Assembly: GCA_028694545.1 (NCBI GenBank)
Contig: JAQVKV010000027.1
Span: forward strand, 1-10,966
Origin: Zavarzinia sp.
GTDB lineage: Bacteria; Pseudomonadota; Alphaproteobacteria; Zavarziniales; Zavarziniaceae
DNA: 10,966 nucleotides
Direction: 5' to 3'
The position numbers and the translations under genes are program-made. Positions 1 through 8,040 of the stretch are shown here, in pieces. The first letter of the stretch is position 1, and each line of letters begins with the position of its first letter. Under the pieces are notes generated by a model, which saw nothing but the letters and a program-made list of their open reading frames with translations, had not been told where the DNA came from and ran no database searches.

Positions 1-2526
<2,526 letters not shown>

Positions 2527-2550
2527 ACCGAACGGCCTTTCAGCGAGAAT

Positions 2551-2582
2551 GGGCGGGGCTGCTCCGGCAGCTCCGCCCTTTT
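2551..2582 (+). terminator. Rho-independent terminator of acnA
   Basis: A 12-bp stem (GGGCGGGGCTGC with GCAGCTCCGCCC, one G-U pair) closes a TCCG tetraloop and is followed directly by TTTT. It lies 24 bases after the acnA stop codon. Confidence 0.88.
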
Positions 2583-2618
2583 CGTATGCAGCCCGCCCGC
2601 AATCCCTAGGCGCCCATG

Positions 2619-2643
2619 AAAAAGGGCGGCACCAAGGCCGCCC
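2619..2643 (-). terminator. Rho-independent terminator of the PEP-CTERM gene
   Basis: Read on the minus strand: GGGCGGC, loop CTTGGT, GCCGCCC, then TTTTT. The 7-bp stem is perfect and starts 27 bases after the stop codon of the converging gene. With the acnA terminator it insulates the two convergent units. Confidence 0.88.
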
Positions 2644-2670
2644 TCCCCCCTGCGAATTTCGCGTCTGGAC

Positions 2671-3576
2671 TTATGCGGCCTGCTTGCGGCCCAGCCGGCG
2701 GCGTCCGGCAAGCGTCGCCGCCGCCGCGCCGAACAGCAGCAGCATCGGCGGGGCCGGAACCTCGTTGCCCGAGCTCGTGCTGGTGGTGGTCGTAGTCGTC
2801 GTGCAGCAGCCGCCGGTACTGGTCGACGTGGACGTGCTCGACGAAGTGGACGTGCTGGTGCTCGACGAGGTCGAGGAGCTCGTCGAACTGGACGTCGAGG
2901 ACGAACTCGAGGTGCTGGTCGAGACGTTGCCCGAACTCGACGTGCTGGTCGAAACGTTGCCCGAGCTGCTCGTCGTGGTCGTTGAGGTAATCCCGCCCGT
3001 CGAAGTGGTGGTCGTCGTGGTCGAGGTGATGCCGCCGGTCGATGTCGAAGTGGACGTGCTGGTGCTGCCGCCCGAAGTCGAGCTGCTGCCGGACGTCGAA
3101 CTGCTGCCCGAGGTGGAGCTGCTGCCGGTGGTGCTGATGTTGATGTCGCCGCCGCCGGTGCTGCCACCGAAGAAACCGCCGAAGAAGCCGCCGCCGAAGC
3201 CACCGCCCCAGCCGCCCGAACCGCCGATCACCGTGACCCCGCCCGAGCTGCCGCCGGAAATCGGCGGCTGCGGCGGAAGCGGCGGCAGGTACGGCACCGG
3301 CGTCATCGCCAGGGCGAAGCAGGTCTTGCCGTCCGGCCCCAGCTGCTCGCCCGGGGCGCATTCCAGCGGCCGTTCGATCACGCGGCGGATCCGCTTGACC
3401 TTCTTGGGCACGCGGCGCTTTTCCTTGACGAGCTTGAGCGTCTTTTCGCCCTTCACGGACTTGATGGTCGTGACATCCGCCGATTGCGGTTCTGCGACAT
3501 GGACCGCGCCGCCGACCAGCAGCGTACCGCCCGCAGCAATGGCGGACAATTTCGCAAGGGCCATCCGTACCGACAT
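2671..3576 (-). CDS. Ser/Thr-rich PEP-CTERM (exosortase-sorted) secreted protein
   Basis: 301 aa. Residues 1-28 form a signal-type segment (MSVRMALAKLSAIAAGGTLLVGGA). A strongly basic stretch follows at 42-69, then a Cys pair at 73 and 86 (ECAPGEQLGPDGKTCF), a Pro-rich stretch (94-105) and a Gly-rich stretch (108-143). Residues 150-269 are almost only Ser and Thr with a few Gly, ending in a vicinal Cys pair (257-258). The C-terminus is a three-part sorting signal: the motif VPAPP (273-277), a short hydrophobic helix (MLLLFGAAAATLAG) and an Arg cluster (RRRLGRK). This matches the PEP-CTERM class, whose members are recognised and cleaved by an exosortase at the inner membrane and are often glycosylated. 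The motif here is PAPP, a variant of PEP. No exosortase is in the window. The first ATG has a GGA and a GAG upstream on the minus strand; M5 is a weaker alternative. The specific function is unknown; a cell-surface or matrix role is inferred from the class. Confidence 0.85.
   Translation of the reverse strand: MSVRMALAKLSAIAAGGTLLVGGAVHVAEPQSADVTTIKSVKGEKTLKLVKEKRRVPKKVKRIRRVIERPLECAPGEQLGPDGKTCFALAMTPVPYLPPLPPQPPISGGSSGGVTVIGGSGGWGGGFGGGFFGGFFGGSTGGGDINISTTGSSSTSGSSSTSGSSSTSGGSTSTSTSTSTGGITSTTTTTTSTGGITSTTTTSSSGNVSTSTSSSGNVSTSTSSSSSTSSSTSSSTSSSTSTSTSSSTSTSTSTGGCCTTTTTTTSTSSGNEVPAPPMLLLFGAAAATLAGRRRLGRKQAA
2912..2967 (-). repeat. 30-bp-period tandem duplication inside the PEP-CTERM gene
   Basis: Two near-identical 26-base copies (2912-2937 and 2942-2967, differing at two positions) encode the repeated peptide SSSGNVSTST. 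They sit within the Ser/Thr tract. Confidence 0.8.
3073..3126 (-). repeat. Three 18-bp tandem repeats coding GSSSTS
   Basis: Three consecutive 18-base units, each ending in gagctgctgcc or gaactgctgcc on the plus strand, encode GSSSTS three times (residues 151-168). They mark the start of the low-complexity region, which continues to about 2770. Confidence 0.85.
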
Positions 3577-3648
3577 GGGCTTCTCACTTTCCTTCTGGAG
3601 CCTTACCGGAACGGCTTATTCCGCAGCCAACGGCCCCCTATCACGCAA

Positions 3649-3664
3649 GGAACACAGGAACACA
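3649..3664. repeat. Short direct repeat, GGAACACA twice
   Basis: Two perfect adjacent copies of GGAACACA lie 73-88 bases upstream of the PEP-CTERM start. This could be a pair of regulator half-sites or chance; no promoter hexamers can be assigned near it with confidence. Confidence 0.4.
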
Positions 3665-3736
3665 GACTGCGCCACTTCCCGCAATCGTGTTAACCGTGAT
3701 TCCAAGCCGACGTTGCCACTTTTTCGGCACCCGTGT

Positions 3737-3759
3737 GGGACAGGAAAACGAGCTGTCCC
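3737..3759. other. Inverted repeat between ruvB and the PEP-CTERM gene
   Basis: Perfect 7-bp arms GGGACAG and CTGTCCC around a 9-base loop. It lies about 95 bases after the ruvB stop and 161 bases before the PEP-CTERM start, in the minus direction. No T-run follows on either strand, so it is not a standard terminator. It may be an operator or an RNA 3'-end structure. Confidence 0.45.
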
Positions 3760-3853
3760 GAATTGGAACCGTTCGGAGCGAATTTCCCAACGCGCCTTGC
3801 CGTTTACGGGCCGGTTTGCAGCACGGACGGGCCGCGGGCGGGAGAATCGGGTC

Positions 3854-4873
3854 CTAGTCGAACAGGCCGGACCGATCGGCCAGCGGCGGGACCATGCCAA
3901 GGTGTTTCCAGCCCCGGTCGTTAAGCATACGCCCGCGCGCGGTGCGGGCGATCAGGCCGAGCTGGATGAGGTAGGGTTCGACCACTTCCTCCACCGTATC
4001 GCGCGGTTCGGCCAGCCCGGCGGCAAGCGTTTCGACACCCACCGGGCCACCCTTGTAGATGTCCGCGATCATATGGAGATAGCGCCGGTCCATCGCATCG
4101 AGGCCAAGCGAATCGACTTCCAGCCGGGTCAGCGCCTCGTCCGCGATCTGCGCCGTCACCGTGTCGCTTCCCGCGACATGGGCGAAGTCGCGCACCCGGC
4201 GCAGCAGGCGCCCGGCAACACGCGGCGTGCCGCGCGCACGGCGGGCGATTTCCTGCGCCCCGCCCGCATCCATGCCCATGCCGAGCAGCCGGGCCCCGCG
4301 CGTCACCACGTGCTCCAGCTCCGCCACGGTATAGAAATTGAGCCGCACCGGAATCCCGAACCGGTCGCGCAAGGGAGTGGTCAGCAAGCCCTGCCGGGTG
4401 GTCGCGCCGATCAGGGTAAAAGGCGCCAGGTCGATCCGCACCGAACGGGCAGACGGCCCTTCCCCGATGATAAGGTCCAGCGCGCGGTCCTCCATCGCCG
4501 GGTAGAGCACTTCCTCCACCACCGGGTTCAGGCGGTGGATCTCGTCGATGAAGAGGACGTCGTGCGGTTCGAGATTGGTGAGCAGCGCGGCAAGATCGCC
4601 CGCCTTGGCGATCACCGGGCCGCTGGTGGCGCGAAAGCCGACGCCCAGTTCCTTGGCGACGATCTGCGCCAGCGTCGTCTTGCCAAGGCCCGGCGGGCCG
4701 AAGAACAGCACGTGGTCCATCGCCTCCCCGCGCGAACGGGCGCTCTCGATGAACACGCGCAGATTGTCCCGCGCCGCCGCCTGCCCGACGAATTCGGCCA
4801 GCGACTTGGGCCGCAGCGCCGCATCGGCGTCGTCCGGCTGCCGTTCGGCGGAGAGGATGGGGTTGTCGGTCAT
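3854..4873 (-). CDS. ruvB: Holliday junction branch migration ATPase RuvB
   Basis: 339 aa, the usual length. This is the AAA+ motor that forms hexameric rings on DNA and, with RuvA, drives branch migration of Holliday junctions in recombinational repair. Motifs in order: Walker [10 protein letters not shown] (59-67), Walker B VLFIDE (106-111), sensor 1 GATTR (156-160), arginine finger in RDRFG (Arg171), then the C-terminal winged-helix domain with [15 protein letters not shown] and the typical tail. The start ATG overlaps the stop of the NUDIX gene (ATGA, 4 nt), which implies translational coupling; there is only a weak GAG in front of it. It ends in TAG. No clear terminator follows, only the inverted repeat at 3737-3759, so transcription might run on toward the PEP-CTERM gene in the same direction. 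Confidence 0.98.
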   Translation of the reverse strand: MTDNPILSAERQPDDADAALRPKSLAEFVGQAAARDNLRVFIESARSRGEAMDHVLFFGPPGLGKTTLAQIVAKELGVGFRATSGPVIAKAGDLAALLTNLEPHDVLFIDEIHRLNPVVEEVLYPAMEDRALDLIIGEGPSARSVRIDLAPFTLIGATTRQGLLTTPLRDRFGIPVRLNFYTVAELEHVVTRGARLLGMGMDAGGAQEIARRARGTPRVAGRLLRRVRDFAHVAGSDTVTAQIADEALTRLEVDSLGLDAMDRRYLHMIADIYKGGPVGVETLAAGLAEPRDTVEEVVEPYLIQLGLIARTARGRMLNDRGWKHLGMVPPLADRSGLFD

Positions 4874-5268
4874 AGGCTCGCAACTGCCATTGGCAGGACG
4901 TGATCGCGAGTCAAAGGCGCAAGCGGCATGGCAAGGGGGTTCGCAGGATCTACCCAGGCCATTTCTTCGATCTCGGCCTGGACGAAGACATCCCGATCGA
5001 GCGTCAACGAATAGATCTCAGCCTCGACCGTTACGCCCGGTTCGTTGGCCGCCGGGGCCGAAGCGCTCCCGAGATAGTGGAATTGCTCGGCCGGAACGGT
5101 GAGGGCCAGTTCTTCCGCCAGTTCACGCGACAGCGCCATGCGCGCATCTTCGCCACTCTCGATCTTCCCGCCAGGCTGCATGAACGCCATGGTCCCACGC
5201 TTGCGCACGAGCAAAACCTGCCCATCCGTATTGCGCGCCAAGGCGACGGCGATCCGCATCACACTCAA
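4870..5268 (-). CDS. NUDIX hydrolase (MutT-like), coupled to ruvB
   Basis: 132 aa single-domain NUDIX protein. The NUDIX box (consensus G-x5-E-x7-REU-x-EE-x-G-U) is seen as G34, E40, R48-E49-L50, E52-E53; the conserved Gly near its end is Ala55. It is preceded by [15 protein letters not shown], typical of nucleotide-type NUDIX proteins. The family cleaves nucleoside diphosphates linked to another group; the Glu residues of the box bind Mg2+. The substrate cannot be told from the sequence. It lies between ruvA (70 bases upstream) and ruvB (4-nt overlap). The start is taken as TTG at 5268 because a strong CGGAGGG sits 7 bases in front of it. GTG 5262 and ATG 5259 in the same frame are alternatives, with poorer spacing of 13 and 16 bases. 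A role in cleaning damaged nucleotides alongside repair is only suggested by position. Confidence 0.93.
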   Translation of the reverse strand: MSVMRIAVALARNTDGQVLLVRKRGTMAFMQPGGKIESGEDARMALSRELAEELALTVPAEQFHYLGSASAPAANEPGVTVEAEIYSLTLDRDVFVQAEIEEMAWVDPANPLAMPLAPLTRDHVLPMAVASL

Positions 5269-5275
5269 CCGGCAG

Positions 5276-5282
5276 CCCTCCG
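5276..5282 (-). promoter_or_regulatory. Ribosome binding site that favours a TTG start for the NUDIX gene
   Basis: CGGAGGG on the minus strand, with a 7-base spacer to TTG at 5268-5266. The two other in-frame starts downstream (GTG, ATG) are too far away for best use of this site. Confidence 0.65.
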
Positions 5283-5299
5283 CATAATCGGCCAGATGG

Positions 5300-5320
5300 A
5301 TGCTGGAACAAGTTCAGCAT
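5300..5320. repeat. Dispersed-type intergenic palindrome (RHAELVSAS type)
   Basis: ATGCTGGA, loop ACAAG, TTCAGCAT: an 8-bp stem with one G-U pair, in the 70-base gap between ruvA and NUDIX. Its translation in one minus-strand frame gives RHAELVPAS, a peptide I recognise from spurious ORFs over short palindromes scattered in many proteobacterial genomes. No other copy is in this window, so the repeat status rests on recall. Confidence 0.6.
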
Positions 5321-5338
5321 GACGGTTGGTGACGACTA

Positions 5339-5953
5339 TCACCCCGCCGCCCTCTTCAGCGCCACCCGCACCAAGTCGTTCAGCCCGGCCCCTTCGCCCA
5401 GTTCGCCCTGCGCATGGGCGACGGCCGAAGCGGCAATGGCGGGTTTGAAGCCGAGGTTTTCGAGTGCGGAGACGGCATCGGCGCTGGCACCACCCGCCTG
5501 GTGGATCACCACCCCGCCTGCCGCCACGGCACCCGCAGCGCCGCCGGGCATCCCGCCGGCCTTGTCCTTCAACTCGTTGACGATCCGGCCCGCCAGTTTC
5601 GGCCCGACCCCGTTGGCGCGCGCCACCATCGCCGCGTCGCCCGCCGCGCAGGCAGAGGGCAGTTCGTCCGCCGAAAGGGCCGAGAGGATCGCCAGCGCGA
5701 CCTTGCTGCCCACGCCCTGCACTTGCGTCAGCAGGCGGAACCAGTCGCGCTCCCCGCTGGTGGCAAAGCCCAGCAGGCGCATGTCGTTTTCGCTGACCTG
5801 GAGGTCGGTGAAGACGGTACACGCCTCCCCCACTTCGCCCAGCGCGGCGAGTGTCCGGGCGGAACACTGGACGAGGTAACCGACACCCTGCACGTCGATC
5901 ACCGCCCAGTCGGCACCGGTTTCGTCCAACAGGCCTTTCAGCTTCGCGATCAT
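5339..5953 (-). CDS. ruvA: Holliday junction DNA-binding protein RuvA
   Basis: 204 aa, the family's usual length. RuvA tetramers bind the four-way junction, hold it in a square plane and load RuvB. Domain I (OB fold) begins MIAKLKGLL, with DVQGVGY at 20-26. Domain II has two helix-hairpin-helix motifs, around [12 protein letters not shown] (79-90) and [15 protein letters not shown] (114-128). After a flexible Gly/Ala linker, domain III (about 157-204) binds RuvB. At the central pin, E. coli has Glu55-Asp56; here Glu55 is kept but residue 56 is Asn. The start is fixed by the family N-terminus and by AGGA 7 bases upstream, although the frame stays open far upstream into antisense aroC. A long hairpin abuts the ribosome binding site. 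ruvC, often next to ruvA, is not here; aroC diverges instead. I saw no GTTC-N7-GTTC (alphaproteobacterial LexA) box upstream. Confidence 0.97.
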   Translation of the reverse strand: MIAKLKGLLDETGADWAVIDVQGVGYLVQCSARTLAALGEVGEACTVFTDLQVSENDMRLLGFATSGERDWFRLLTQVQGVGSKVALAILSALSADELPSACAAGDAAMVARANGVGPKLAGRIVNELKDKAGGMPGGAAGAVAAGGVVIHQAGGASADAVSALENLGFKPAIAASAVAHAQGELGEGAGLNDLVRVALKRAAG

Positions 5954-5965
5954 GGTTTGTTCCTG

Positions 5966-5997
5966 ACAGATACTGGCCCAATAAGCCAGTATCCTGT
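5966..5997 (-). promoter_or_regulatory. Hairpin or operator directly upstream of the ruvA ribosome binding site
   Basis: On the minus strand, GATACTGGC, loop TTATTGG, GCCAGTATC: a perfect 9-bp stem (5993-5985 with 5977-5969). It extends by three more pairs (ACA with TGT) past one bulged G. The stem ends one base before the AGGA at 5964-5961. It could be an RNA leader structure controlling translation or a DNA operator. It has no T-run, so it is not a terminator. Confidence 0.6.
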
Positions 5998-6063
5998 TTT
6001 GCTTTATCCTCAGGTGCCGGCAGTCGCATCCGCGGCCCCGGCTTTCCCTGGTTGAACGTTCCA

Positions 6064-6077
6064 GCGCGAAATCGCGC
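6064..6077. other. Short dyad in the ruvA-aroC divergent region
   Basis: GCGCGA, AA, TCGCGC: perfect 6-bp arms with a 2-base spacer, 57 bases before the aroC start. It is GC-only enough to be chance in this genome. The 180-base divergent region must hold promoters for both genes, but I could not assign convincing -35/-10 pairs. Confidence 0.35.
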
Positions 6078-6133
6078 GGACGCGACGCGATGGGAAGTGG
6101 ACATTTCTGTCGTAATCCGACAATTGCCCCACC

Positions 6134-7204
6134 ATGAGCGTCAACACATTCGGCCACGTGCTGCGTTTCACGACCTGGGGCGAAAGCCATGGACCCGCGC
6201 TGGGCGCGGTCGTCGACGGCTGCCCTCCGGGGCTGGAAATCGACGAAGGCATGATCCAGCCGTTCCTCGACGCGCGCCGTCCGGGCCAGTCGCGCTTCAC
6301 CACCCAACGGCAGGAACCGGACCAGGTCCGCATCCTTTCGGGCACGTTCGAAGGCCGGACCACCGGCACCCCGATCAGCCTGATGATCGAGAACGTCGAT
6401 CAGCGCTCCAAAGACTATTCCGAAGTGGCCAAGGCCTATCGCCCCGGCCATGCCGACTATGCCTACGACGCGAAGTACGGCCTGCGCGACTATCGCGGCG
6501 GCGGGCGTTCCAGCGCGCGCGAAACCGCCGCGCGCGTGGCGGCGGGCGGCGTGGCCCGGCTGGTCATCCCCGAAGTCGCGATCACCGCCTATGTCTCCGA
6601 ACTGGGCGGCGATGCGATCGACCGCAGGGCGATGGACCCCGGCGAGATTGCCAACAACGCCTTCTTCTGCCCCGATGCGGCTGCCGCCAAGCGGTGGGAA
6701 AAGCTGGTGGACGAAGCGCGCAAGGCCGGCTCCTCGCTCGGCGCCGTGGTCGAATGCGTCGCCACCGGCGTGCCCGCGGGCTGGGGCGCGCCGCTCTATG
6801 GCAAGCTCGACGCCGATCTGGCCGCCGCGATGATGAGTATCAACGCGGTCAAGGGCGTGGAGATCGGCGACGGCTTTGCCGCCGCGCGGCTGACGGGCGA
6901 ACAGAACGCCGACCCGATGCGGCCCGGCAACGACGGCAGGCCGCACTTCCTCGCCAACCATGCGGGCGGGATCGCCGGCGGCATCGCCACCGGCCAGCCC
7001 ATCGTGATGCGCATCGCGTTCAAGCCGACCAGCTCGATCCTGACGCCGGTGGAAACGATCACCCGCCAGGGCGAGGCATCGGAAATCTTCACCAAGGGCC
7101 GCCACGACCCCTGCGTCGGCATTCGCGGCGTGCCGGTGGTGGAAGCGATGATGGCCTTCGTCCTCGCCGATCACAAGCTGCTCCACCGCGCCCAGTGCGG
7201 CTGA
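6134..7204 (+). CDS. aroC: Chorismate synthase AroC
   Basis: 356 aa, normal for the family. Last step of the shikimate pathway: trans-elimination of phosphate from 5-enolpyruvylshikimate-3-phosphate to chorismate, needing reduced FMN that is not consumed; cytosolic. All three family signatures are present: GESHG (16-20), [10 protein letters not shown] (122-131) and the C-terminal RHDPCVGIR (from residue 323). RPGHADYAY (103-111) and [14 protein letters not shown] are also typical. The ATG at 6134 gives the canonical start [20 protein letters not shown], but there is no good ribosome binding site in front of it (ACAATTGCCCCACC). It diverges from ruvA with 180 bases between the two starts, and ahpC follows after 161 bases in the same direction but with its own regulatory region. 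Confidence 0.98.
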   Translation: MSVNTFGHVLRFTTWGESHGPALGAVVDGCPPGLEIDEGMIQPFLDARRPGQSRFTTQRQEPDQVRILSGTFEGRTTGTPISLMIENVDQRSKDYSEVAKAYRPGHADYAYDAKYGLRDYRGGGRSSARETAARVAAGGVARLVIPEVAITAYVSELGGDAIDRRAMDPGEIANNAFFCPDAAAAKRWEKLVDEARKAGSSLGAVVECVATGVPAGWGAPLYGKLDADLAAAMMSINAVKGVEIGDGFAAARLTGEQNADPMRPGNDGRPHFLANHAGGIAGGIATGQPIVMRIAFKPTSSILTPVETITRQGEASEIFTKGRHDPCVGIRGVPVVEAMMAFVLADHKLLHRAQCG

Positions 7205-7206
7205 AC

Positions 7207-7221
7207 CCGGCCCCCGGCCGG
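7207..7221 (+). other. GC hairpin just after aroC
   Basis: CCGGCC, CCC, GGCCGG begins 3 bases after the aroC stop. No T-run follows, so termination here would be weak or Rho-dependent. It may only mark the transcript end. Confidence 0.35.
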
Positions 7222-7238
7222 TCACAAAAGCATAATCG

Positions 7239-7252
7239 TTGATCTCGATCAA
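7239..7252. promoter_or_regulatory. Perfect FNR/FixK-type box upstream of ahpC
   Basis: TTGAT-CTCG-ATCAA matches the CRP/FNR-family consensus TTGAT-N4-ATCAA at all ten fixed positions. It lies 113 bases before the ahpC start and 35 bases after the aroC stop. The consensus is established for Fnr/FixK-type regulators; that one binds here is an inference. Confidence 0.6.
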
Positions 7253-7259
7253 AAGCGAA

Positions 7260-7278
7260 TGATTGATTTGCTCAATCA
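7260..7278. promoter_or_regulatory. Second inverted repeat upstream of ahpC, possible LysR-type (OxyR-like) site
   Basis: TGATTGA, TTTGC, TCAATCA: perfect 7-bp arms around 5 bases, with a T-N11-A core (ATTGA-N5-TCAAT) of the LysR-regulator type. It is centred about 23 bp from the upstream FNR-type box. OxyR is the usual activator of ahpC, but the classic ATAG/CTAT tetranucleotides are not seen, so the assignment is tentative. Confidence 0.45.
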
Positions 7279-7298
7279 AACTTATCGGCATTTACCGT

Positions 7299-7327
7299 TT
7301 GGGTTTGCTCCCGGGGTTCTCTATCTG
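7299..7327 (+). promoter_or_regulatory. Weak candidate sigma-70 promoter for ahpC
   Basis: TTGGGT and TATCTG with a 17-base spacer. Both hexamers are poor matches. If real, transcription would start near 7334 and the inverted repeat at 7260-7278 would be centred near -65, the usual position for a LysR-type activator. Confidence 0.25.
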
Positions 7328-7365
7328 GCGCATGTCAGTTTCTAACCCTGCATACGGAGATTCCC

Positions 7366-7932
7366 ATGGGTATTATCGGAAGTGAGATCAAACCGTTCAC
7401 GGCCACCGCTTTCCAGGCGGGCAAGGACTTCTACGACGTCACCGATGCCGATGTGAAAGGCAAGTGGGCCGTCTTCTTCTTCTATCCGGCCGACTTCACC
7501 TTCGTCTGCCCGACCGAGCTCGAAGACATGGCCGACCAGTACGACGAACTGCAGTCGATGGGCGTGGAAGTCTACGGCGTGTCGACCGACACCCACTTCA
7601 GCCACAAGGCCTGGCACGACAGCTCGCCGGCCATCGGCAAGATCAAGTTCCCGATGCTCGGCGACCAGCTGCACACGATCTCGAACAACTTCGGCGTGCT
7701 CCGCGAAACGATGGGCCTTTCCGACCGCGCGACTTTCGTGGTCGATCCCGACGGCGTGATCCAGGTGATGGAAATCACCTGCGAAGGCGTCGGCCGTAAC
7801 GCCGCCGAACTCGTCCGCAAGATCAAGGCCGCCCAGTACGTCCGCGCCCATCCGGGTCAGGTCTGCCCGGCCAAGTGGGAAGAGGGCGCCGAAACCCTCG
7901 CCCCGTCGCTGGACCTCGTCGGCAAGATCTGA
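7366..7932 (+). CDS. ahpC: Alkyl hydroperoxide reductase subunit C (2-Cys peroxiredoxin)
   Basis: 188 aa, as expected for AhpC. It reduces H2O2, organic peroxides and peroxynitrite in the cytosol. The peroxidatic Cys48 is in [11 protein letters not shown] and the resolving Cys167 in [10 protein letters not shown]; they form an intersubunit disulfide that AhpF reduces. The C-terminal [11 protein letters not shown] is typical of the AhpC decamer type. An additional Cys139 (EITCEGVGR) stands where E. coli AhpC has Ala. The start has a clear GGAGA 5 bases upstream. ahpF follows 108 bases downstream in the same direction, with a terminator-like hairpin between that could make AhpC more abundant than AhpF. 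Upstream lie an FNR-type box and a second inverted repeat, suggesting regulation by oxygen and/or peroxide. Confidence 0.98.
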   Translation: MGIIGSEIKPFTATAFQAGKDFYDVTDADVKGKWAVFFFYPADFTFVCPTELEDMADQYDELQSMGVEVYGVSTDTHFSHKAWHDSSPAIGKIKFPMLGDQLHTISNNFGVLRETMGLSDRATFVVDPDGVIQVMEITCEGVGRNAAELVRKIKAAQYVRAHPGQVCPAKWEEGAETLAPSLDLVGKI

Positions 7933-7938
7933 TCCCCC

Positions 7939-7952
7939 GGATCTTTTGATCC
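7939..7952 (+). other. Small hairpin after ahpC
   Basis: GGATC, TTTT, GATCC: a perfect 5-bp stem, 6 bases after the ahpC stop. It is the first of three hairpins in the ahpC-ahpF gap. Confidence 0.5.
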
Positions 7953-7957
7953 TCCGG

Positions 7958-7975
7958 CCCGCCCAGGCGGGTTTT
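7958..7975 (+). terminator. Partial (attenuating) terminator between ahpC and ahpF
   Basis: CCCGCC, CA, GGCGGG followed by TTTT (an effective 5-bp stem with a 4-base loop). The stem is short and the T-run is four bases, so partial read-through into ahpF is plausible. Confidence 0.6.
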
Positions 7976-7979
7976 CAGG

Positions 7980-8012
7980 CGGCCCGGGGCCCCCTCCCTC
8001 AGCCCCGGGCCG
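7980..8012 (+). other. Strong GC hairpin before ahpF
   Basis: CGGCCCGGGGC and GCCCCGGGCCG form a perfect 11-bp stem with an 11-base loop. No T-run follows. It ends 28 bases before the ahpF start and may protect RNA ends or act as a processing site. Confidence 0.55.
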
Positions 8013-8040
8013 TACTGCGTCTGGAAACAAGGAATTTGCC

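Noticed and set aside
3670..3700. A sigma-54-like promoter (TGGCGCA...) upstream of the PEP-CTERM gene, as seen for some PEP-CTERM systems
   Set aside because: The essential GC at -12 is not present at the right spacing.
2549..4903. A 784-codon open frame on the plus strand
   Set aside because: It is antisense to the PEP-CTERM gene and to all of ruvB. Its Val/Asp/Leu-rich first half is the complement of the Ser/Thr repeats and it matches no family; high GC and repeats keep it open.
6052..6063. TTGAACGTTCCA as an SOS (LexA) box for ruvA
   Set aside because: The alphaproteobacterial form is GTTC-N7-GTTC; this has GAAC joined to GTTC with no spacer.
5851..7242. A 463-codon plus-strand frame
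   Set aside because: Arg/Pro-rich shadow of aroC in another frame.
5339..7291. A 650-codon minus-strand frame ending as RuvA
   Set aside because: Only the last 204 codons are RuvA. The rest is antisense to aroC and intergenic DNA, and the RuvA start has its own ribosome binding site and family N-terminus.
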